The translations under genes and the position numbers were made by a program. From NCBI GenBank assembly GCA_040221095.1, contig JAVJVP010000018.1, positions 248,001-312,000 of the forward strand: a stretch of DNA of 64,000 nt, in the 5' to 3' direction. How positions within the stretch are numbered: the first letter of the stretch is position 1; every line of letters starts with the position of its first letter. The notes beneath the pieces are model-generated. The model was not told the DNA's origin, made no database searches, and saw only the letters and a program-made list of their open reading frames with translations. This document shows positions 59,053-64,000 of this stretch, one piece after another. The DNA is from UBA1479 sp040221095 (lineage in GTDB: Bacteria > Pseudomonadota > Alphaproteobacteria > Rhodospirillales > Casp-alpha2).

Positions 59053-59925
59053 TCACCCGCGATTTGTCTCGCCCACGGCGAGACCGGCGACGAACGCTTC
59101 GGCGGCGGCCAGGGCGGCCCGGTCGATGCCGCTGAAAAATCCGGCACGGTCCAGGAAATCGACGACCCGGCCCGTCGCCACGTTGCCCTTGGCTCCCGGC
59201 GCGTAGGGACAGCCGCCCAGGCCGCCGACGGAGGAATCGAAGGTGCGAAGCCCCTTGTCCAGGCTGACCGCGATGTTGTCGAGGGCGCGGCCGCCCGTGT
59301 CGTGAAAATGGCCGGCCAGGGCAGCGGCATCGGCGACATTCAGCACCGCGTCCAGCATGGCGGCGACGGCCTCGGGGGCGGCCTTGCCGATGCTGTCGCC
59401 GAGGGAGACCTCATAACAGCCGAGGGCGAACAGCGCCTCGGTCACGCGGGCGGCGGCCTCCGGCGCCACGGCGCCCGAATAGGGGCAGTCGGTGACGCAG
59501 GACACGTACCCCCGCACGGGGGTGCCGTCGGCCCGGGCGGCCTCGGTCAGGGGGCGGAAGCGGTCCAGGCTTTCCTCGATGGAACAGTTGATGTTCTTTT
59601 GGCTGAAGGCTTCCGAGGCGGCGGCGAACACGGCGACCTCGTCGACCTTGGCCGTCTTGGCCGCTTCATATCCCTTCATGTTGGGGGTCAGGGCGGCATA
59701 GGTCACACCGGGCCGCCGCGTGATCGCGGCCATGACCTCGGCCGCGTCGGCCAACTGGGGCACCCATTTGGGGGATACGAAGCTGGTCGCCTCGATCTTA
59801 CGGAACCCGGCGGCGGCCAGAAGGTCGATCAGGCGCACCTTGTCGGCGGCGGGGATCAGGCGCTTTTCGTTCTGCAGGCCGTCGCGCGGGCCTACCTCGT
59901 AGATGGTGACGCTTTGTCCGCTCAT
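59053..59925 (-). CDS. Hydroxymethylglutaryl-CoA lyase
   Basis: A 290-residue DRE-TIM-barrel lyase. It opens with YEVGPRDGLQNEK (metal and substrate Arg-Asp), and has the conserved GCPYAPGAKGNVATG loop with its Cys near residue 240, as in HMG-CoA lyase (MvaB/LiuE). It splits HMG-CoA into acetyl-CoA and acetoacetate, the last step of leucine degradation. Its start overlaps the stop of the carboxylase alpha-subunit gene (ATGA). Some HMGL-like proteins act on other acyl-CoAs, but the neighbouring carboxylase supports the assignment. Confidence 0.93.
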   Translation of the reverse strand: MSGQSVTIYEVGPRDGLQNEKRLIPAADKVRLIDLLAAAGFRKIEATSFVSPKWVPQLADAAEVMAAITRRPGVTYAALTPNMKGYEAAKTAKVDEVAVFAAASEAFSQKNINCSIEESLDRFRPLTEAARADGTPVRGYVSCVTDCPYSGAVAPEAAARVTEALFALGCYEVSLGDSIGKAAPEAVAAMLDAVLNVADAAALAGHFHDTGGRALDNIAVSLDKGLRTFDSSVGGLGGCPYAPGAKGNVATGRVVDFLDRAGFFSGIDRAALAAAEAFVAGLAVGETNRG

Positions 59926-61916
59926 TCTTCCGGGTCCTCCAGCACCAGCAGCACCTGGCCTTCGGCGACCTGGGCGCCCGTGGCGGCGATCAGCTGCGCC
60001 ACCCGCCCATTCCGTCCGGCGGTCAGGGTATGTTCCATCTTCATGGCTTCCAGGACAAGCAGCGCCTGGCCCTGTTCCACCCGGTCGCCGTCAAGGACGT
60101 TGACGGCGGTGACGCGGCCCGGCAGGGGGGCCTTGATATGCCTGTCGGCGTCGGCGCCCTCGGCATCGACGGCCTGGCGGTCGGGCAGGATGAAGGTCGC
60201 TTCCGCCCCGTTCAGGAACAAGGTCACCCAGTCGGGCCCGGCGGCGATCGACGCCGCGACCGATGTGCCGTCCAGGTCGCCGGTGACGCGATGGCCGTCA
60301 CGGCGGATGGCCCGGGCCTCGACGGCGCCGTCGGGCAGCGTCACGCGGAAGCGGCCCCGGCCCAAGGCCGCGACGGGAACGTCCAGGCGCCCGCCCGTGC
60401 CGGTCTCCAGATGGGCCGTGGCCGCGGCACCGGCCCACATTCGCCAGCCGCGCAAATTGGCCCAGGGGTCGTCGCCGCCCGGTTCGTCCAGGATGCCCGC
60501 CGCATGCAGGGCGGCCAGCGCCGTCATCGCCGCCGTGGGCGCGTCGGCGGCGGTCAGGGCGTCAAGGTCGCGGTCGATCAGGCCCGTGTCCACATCCCCC
60601 CGGCGGAACCCGTCATGGGCGGCAAGGCGCGCCAGGAACCGCCGGTTGGTGGCCAGGCCCGCGAGCTCGGTTGCGTTCAGGGCCGTGGTCAGCCGGTCCA
60701 GGGCTTGCGCCCGGTCCTTCCCGTGGGCGATGACCTTGGCGATCATGGGATCGTAGAAGGGGGTGATGGTGTCGCCTTCCGCGACGCCCGTGTCGATACG
60801 CAAGCCGGGTGCGCCCTCGGGCCAACGCAGATGATGGAGTTTCCCGGCGGCGGGCAGGAACCCCGTGGCCGGGTCTTCGGCATAAAGCCGCGCTTCGACC
60901 GCGTGGCCGCCGATGGCAAGCTGCTCCTGGGTCAGGGGCAGGGCCTCGCCCGCCGCCACACGCAGCTGCCATTCCACCAGATCCTGGCCGGTGATCATTT
61001 CCGTGACCGGATGCTCGACCTGCAGGCGCGTGTTCATTTCCATGAAGAAGTAGCCGTCGGCGGTTAATCCTCCCTCGCCGTCGGCAATGAACTCGACCGT
61101 GCCCGCACCCTGGTAGCCGATGGCCTTGGCCGCCGTCACGGCGGCGGCGCCCATGGCGGCGCGGAGTGCTTCGGGCATGCCGGGGGCGGGGGCTTCCTCG
61201 ATCACCTTCTGGTGGCGGCGCTGCAGGGAACAATCGCGCTCGAACAGATGCACCGCGTTGCCCAAACTGTCGGCGAACACCTGGATCTCGATGTGACGCG
61301 GCCGGGTCAGATATTTTTCGATCAGGACTTTATCGTCGCCGAAGCTGGATGCGGCTTCCCGCTTGGCGCCGGCGAGGGCGTCCTTGAAGTCCTTGGCGTC
61401 GTCGACCCGGCGCATGCCCTTGCCGCCGCCGCCGGCCACGGCCTTGATCAGAACCGGATAGCCGATCCTCGCCGCTTCGCCGGCCAGGGTCTTTTCGTCC
61501 TGGTCGTCGCCCAGATAGCCCGGCACCACGGGCACGCCCGCATCCATCATGATCCGCTTGGCCGCGTCCTTCAGGCCCATGGCGCGGATGGCCTGCGGCG
61601 GCGGGCCGATGAACACGGCGCCGGCCTGGGCCACGGCCTCGGCGAAATCTGGGTTCTCCGATAGGAAGCCATAGCCCGGATGCACGGCTTCCGCGCCCGA
61701 CGCCTTGACCGCCTGCAGAAGTGCCGCCTGGTTCAGATAGCTTTCCGATGCGGGCGCCGGGCCGATGCGCAGGGCCTCGTCGGCCAGCGTCACGTGCCGT
61801 GCCTCCTTGTCCGCGTCGGAAAACACGGCGACGGTCCGAACACCCAGCCGCTTGGTCGTCGCGATCACGCGGCAGGCGATTTCCCCCCGGTTGGCGATGA
61901 GGATTTTTTTGAACAT
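59922..61916 (-). CDS. Methylcrotonyl-CoA carboxylase, biotin-containing alpha subunit
   Basis: A 664-residue acyl-CoA carboxylase subunit with the order biotin carboxylase (MFKKILIANRGEIACRV, KAVAGGGGKGMR, HPGYGFLSENPDF), BT-like linker and a C-terminal biotinyl domain with the target Lys in LEAMKMEH. The start at 61916 is the family's MFKKILIANRGE; the upstream in-frame extension to 62069 is rejected. Together with the beta subunit it carboxylates 3-methylcrotonyl-CoA. The gene pair could in principle serve geranyl- or propionyl-CoA, but linkage to HMG-CoA lyase supports methylcrotonyl-CoA. Confidence 0.93.
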   Translation of the reverse strand: MFKKILIANRGEIACRVIATTKRLGVRTVAVFSDADKEARHVTLADEALRIGPAPASESYLNQAALLQAVKASGAEAVHPGYGFLSENPDFAEAVAQAGAVFIGPPPQAIRAMGLKDAAKRIMMDAGVPVVPGYLGDDQDEKTLAGEAARIGYPVLIKAVAGGGGKGMRRVDDAKDFKDALAGAKREAASSFGDDKVLIEKYLTRPRHIEIQVFADSLGNAVHLFERDCSLQRRHQKVIEEAPAPGMPEALRAAMGAAAVTAAKAIGYQGAGTVEFIADGEGGLTADGYFFMEMNTRLQVEHPVTEMITGQDLVEWQLRVAAGEALPLTQEQLAIGGHAVEARLYAEDPATGFLPAAGKLHHLRWPEGAPGLRIDTGVAEGDTITPFYDPMIAKVIAHGKDRAQALDRLTTALNATELAGLATNRRFLARLAAHDGFRRGDVDTGLIDRDLDALTAADAPTAAMTALAALHAAGILDEPGGDDPWANLRGWRMWAGAAATAHLETGTGGRLDVPVAALGRGRFRVTLPDGAVEARAIRRDGHRVTGDLDGTSVAASIAAGPDWVTLFLNGAEATFILPDRQAVDAEGADADRHIKAPLPGRVTAVNVLDGDRVEQGQALLVLEAMKMEHTLTAGRNGRVAQLIAATGAQVAEGQVLLVLEDPEE

Positions 61917-62196
61917 GGAAAATGACGGTCCTTCGTTGAGGTCCGCATCATAGCGTGAGGACTGTCCGAAAATCTTCAGAAAGCGGTCAAAATGTCCGTC
62001 CGCATCGACCAGGGGCAGGGGACGGGGACGGGCCGGCGAGGGCAAACGGAGCGTCATCTTTCCCGGCAAAGGACAAGGGATTGGCCCCTTTTATTGGGCC
62101 GGTTCACCTATTTGAATTCTCTAAAGACCGCTTTGCCGGTAAGGTGAAAAGCGAACGTAGTATTTGTAAGCAACATATAGAAAACAAGGTGACGTC

Positions 62197-62424
62197 ATGG
62201 GCTCAGGATCAACACGGCCGAACAATGCCGATGACAAAATGTTCGCGGCGATTGAGCGCGGTGACCAGGGCGATTTTAAAGACCGTAAACCACCTAAAAA
62301 TACGGATAACAAATTCATCAAGGTGAAAGCTGAAAGAACGGAAAAAGCGCAGGGGAAAACCGAAAGCTTGAAAGCGTTGAGGTTGGCTGCTGAAAAAGAA
62401 GCCAAAGAATCCAAGACAAAATAA
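62197..62424 (+). CDS. Small Lys/Glu-rich hypothetical protein within the leucine-degradation locus
   Basis: A 75-residue highly charged protein: MGSGSTRPNNADDKMFAAIERG and a tail rich in Lys and Glu (EKEAKESKTK). It is encoded on the strand opposite to the carboxylase genes, in the 607-bp gap between them, and its base composition is noticeably richer in A+T than the flanking genes. AAGGTGA precedes the ATG. No family was recognised. It could be a recently acquired gene or a small regulatory protein. Confidence 0.5.
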   Translation: MGSGSTRPNNADDKMFAAIERGDQGDFKDRKPPKNTDNKFIKVKAERTEKAQGKTESLKALRLAAEKEAKESKTK

Positions 62425-62523
62425 ACACGGAACGTGATCGTCCGACCAAATCGGATTGCTGACGCCGCCACTCCCCCCGCCTGAAAACCTTCCGCGCCGC
62501 GCCTCTTCGCGGTCTCGTCCAGC

Positions 62524-64000
62524 CTACATCCGGAACACGCCGAACCGGGTGTCCTCGATGGGCGCGTTGAGGGCGGCGGAGAGCGACAACGCCAGAACGT
62601 TGCGCGTCTTGGCGGGGGTGATGATGCCGTCGTCCCACAGCCGCGCCGTGGCGTGGAGCGGATGGCCTTCCTGTTCGAACTGCTCGACGATGGGGGCCTT
62701 GAAGGCGGCTTCGTCCTGATCGGACCAGGTCTTGCCGCCGCGCTCGATCCCGTCGCGCCTGACGGTGGCGAGCACGCCCGCCGCCTGCTCCCCGCCCATC
62801 ACGGAAATGCGTGAATTGGGCCAGGTCCAAAGAAACCGAGGCGAATAGGCCCGGCCGCACATGCCGTAGTTGCCGGCCCCGAAGGACCCGCCGATGATCA
62901 TGGTGACCTTGGGCACGTTGGCGGAAGCCACGGCGGTAACCAGCTTGGCCCCGTCCTTGGCGATGCCCCCGGCTTCGTATTTGCGCCCGACCATGAAGCC
63001 GGTGATGTTCTGCAGGAACACGAGCGGGATCTTGCGCTGACAGCACAGTTCGATGAAATGCGCCCCCTTCTGCGCACTTTCCGAAAACAGGATGCCGTTG
63101 TTGCCGAGGATGCCCACGGGCATGCCCTGGATATGGGCGAAGCCGGTGACCAGCGTTTCGCCGTAAAGCTTCTTGAATTCATCGAACCGCGATCCGTCGA
63201 CCACGCGGGCGATGACCTCGCGCACGTCATAGGGGCGGCGCAGGTCCGTGGGCACGATGCCGTGGATTTCGTCGGGATCGTAGGCGGGGTCTTCCGGCGT
63301 GCGCAGGGCCAGGCCGGTGGACTTGGTCCGGTTCAGGTTGGCGACCGATGTGCGCAGGATGGCGAGCGCATGGGCGTCGTCCTGGGCGTAATGGTCGGCG
63401 ACGCCGGATTCCCGGGCGTGCAGGTCGGCGCCGCCCAAATCCTCGGCCGAAACCTCCTCGCCCGTCGCCGCCTTGACCAGGGGCGGGCCGCCGAGAAAGA
63501 TCGTGCCCTGGCCACGGACGATGATGGCCTCGTCCGACATGGCGGGCACGTAGGCGCCGCCGGCGGTACAGCTGCCCAGCACCGCCGCGATCTGCGGGAT
63601 GTTGGCCGCCGACATGCGGGCCTGGTTGTAGAAGATGCGCCCGAAATGATCGCGGTCGGGAAACACGTCCTGCTGGTTGGGCAGGTTGGCGCCGCCTGAG
63701 TCGACCAGATAGACGCAGGGCAGGTTGTTTTCCAGGGCGATTTCCTGGGCCCGCAGGTGCTTCTTCACGGTCACGGGATAATAGGTGCCGCCCTTCACCG
63801 TGGCGTCGTTGCAGACGACCATGCATTCCGTGCCGGACACCCGGCCGATGCCGGTGATGATGCCGGCGGCGGGCACTTCGCCGCCGTACATGTCCCAGGC
63901 GGCGAAGGGGGCGACCTCCAGAAACGGCGAGCCGGGATCGAGCAGGCGGTTGATGCGCTCCCTCGGCAGCAGCTTGCCGCGCGCCACGTGGCGGTCGCGC
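62524..64000 (-). CDS. Methylcrotonyl-CoA carboxylase beta subunit (N-terminus beyond the window)
   Basis: A carboxyltransferase subunit cut by the right edge; about 492 residues are visible, and roughly 45 N-terminal ones are missing compared with the usual 535. Diagnostic blocks include KGGTYYPVTVKKHLRAQEIA, LVDSGGANLPNQ, GSCTAGGAYVPAMSDE and GGSFGAGNYGMCGRA. It transfers CO2 from carboxybiotin on the alpha subunit to 3-methylcrotonyl-CoA. The gap to the alpha-subunit gene (607 bp) is unusually long because of the small opposite-strand gene. Confidence 0.93.
   Translation of the reverse strand, partial: RDRHVARGKLLPRERINRLLDPGSPFLEVAPFAAWDMYGGEVPAAGIITGIGRVSGTECMVVCNDATVKGGTYYPVTVKKHLRAQEIALENNLPCVYLVDSGGANLPNQQDVFPDRDHFGRIFYNQARMSAANIPQIAAVLGSCTAGGAYVPAMSDEAIIVRGQGTIFLGGPPLVKAATGEEVSAEDLGGADLHARESGVADHYAQDDAHALAILRTSVANLNRTKSTGLALRTPEDPAYDPDEIHGIVPTDLRRPYDVREVIARVVDGSRFDEFKKLYGETLVTGFAHIQGMPVGILGNNGILFSESAQKGAHFIELCCQRKIPLVFLQNITGFMVGRKYEAGGIAKDGAKLVTAVASANVPKVTMIIGGSFGAGNYGMCGRAYSPRFLWTWPNSRISVMGGEQAAGVLATVRRDGIERGGKTWSDQDEAAFKAPIVEQFEQEGHPLHATARLWDDGIITPAKTRNVLALSLSAALNAPIEDTRFGVFRM

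Overview
The window reads as a contiguous stretch of chromosome from a high-GC, free-living alphaproteobacterium, most likely of the Rhodospirillales type. The pointers are an Usg-family protein, DUF1491 and DUF1488 proteins, a phasin, a groESL operon, a ScfR/RamB-like regulator, a methylcrotonyl-CoA carboxylase/HMG-CoA lyase operon and dense ATGA/GTGA-overlapping gene pairs. This taxonomic call is inference from gene content. I see no rRNA, tRNA, CRISPR array, transposase or prophage. Coding density is high, and most long antisense reading frames are shadows caused by high GC.

Layout. 1-11.2 kb holds small-molecule enzymes (a truncated TauD-type dioxygenase, an epoxide-hydrolase-like protein, a D-amino-acid transaminase, a CMD-family protein, a DsbA/HCCA-isomerase-like protein), a stand-alone MASE1 membrane protein, glnS, a four-PAS histidine kinase and an orphan MlaF-like ATPase. 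Two related GC-rich repeats flank the hydrolase gene. 11.2-22.9 kb is a molybdenum-hydroxylase region. On the minus strand lie coxS-coxM-coxL, an enolase-superfamily gene followed by a relic of a second coxL 3' end, and a class III aminotransferase. On the plus strand lie a divergent MocA-like gene, coxG, xdhC/coxI, a SufS-like cysteine desulfurase and an IscU-like scaffold, so the cofactor-maturation genes face the structural genes across a divergent promoter region.

22.9-34.4 kb carries a Crp/Fnr regulator, a phasin with a well-defined promoter bracketed by two inverted repeats, a 2-hydroxyacid dehydrogenase, an overlapping MscS / MgtE_N-CBS / MgtE operon, groESL, usg and an OPT transporter. 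34.5-40.8 kb holds an overlapping operon of a receiver-only response regulator, a two-helix membrane protein and an SSS-type transporter-histidine kinase, then a ScfR-like regulator and a PKHD-type hydroxylase. 40.9-45.3 kb is a tungstate ABC system (tupBCA), a zeta-toxin-like pair, and a HTH/periplasmic-binding-like regulator preceded by a ModE-like palindrome.

45.3-51.3 kb has an amidase of the allophanate-hydrolase type, a second Crp/Fnr regulator, a divergent SsuA/TauA-type ABC operon and a TRIC-family channel. 51.3-54.2 kb is the least explained part: an AT-rich leader and seven same-strand genes, mostly short and uncharacterised, including a trypsin-like protease without a signal peptide and an exported protein made of six two-cysteine repeats. 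54.2-64 kb holds a GST, an NMT1/THI5-like protein without signal peptide, two tandem PAS histidine kinases, and the leucine-catabolism genes for HMG-CoA lyase and the alpha and beta subunits of methylcrotonyl-CoA carboxylase. The last is cut by the window edge.

I see no single unmistakably new defence or mobile system. The best candidates for undescribed biology are the 51.3-54.2 kb cluster, the tungstate module with its regulator, the MscS-CBS-MgtE operon, the receiver/2TM/SSS-kinase operon, and the coxL relic next to the enolase-superfamily gene.
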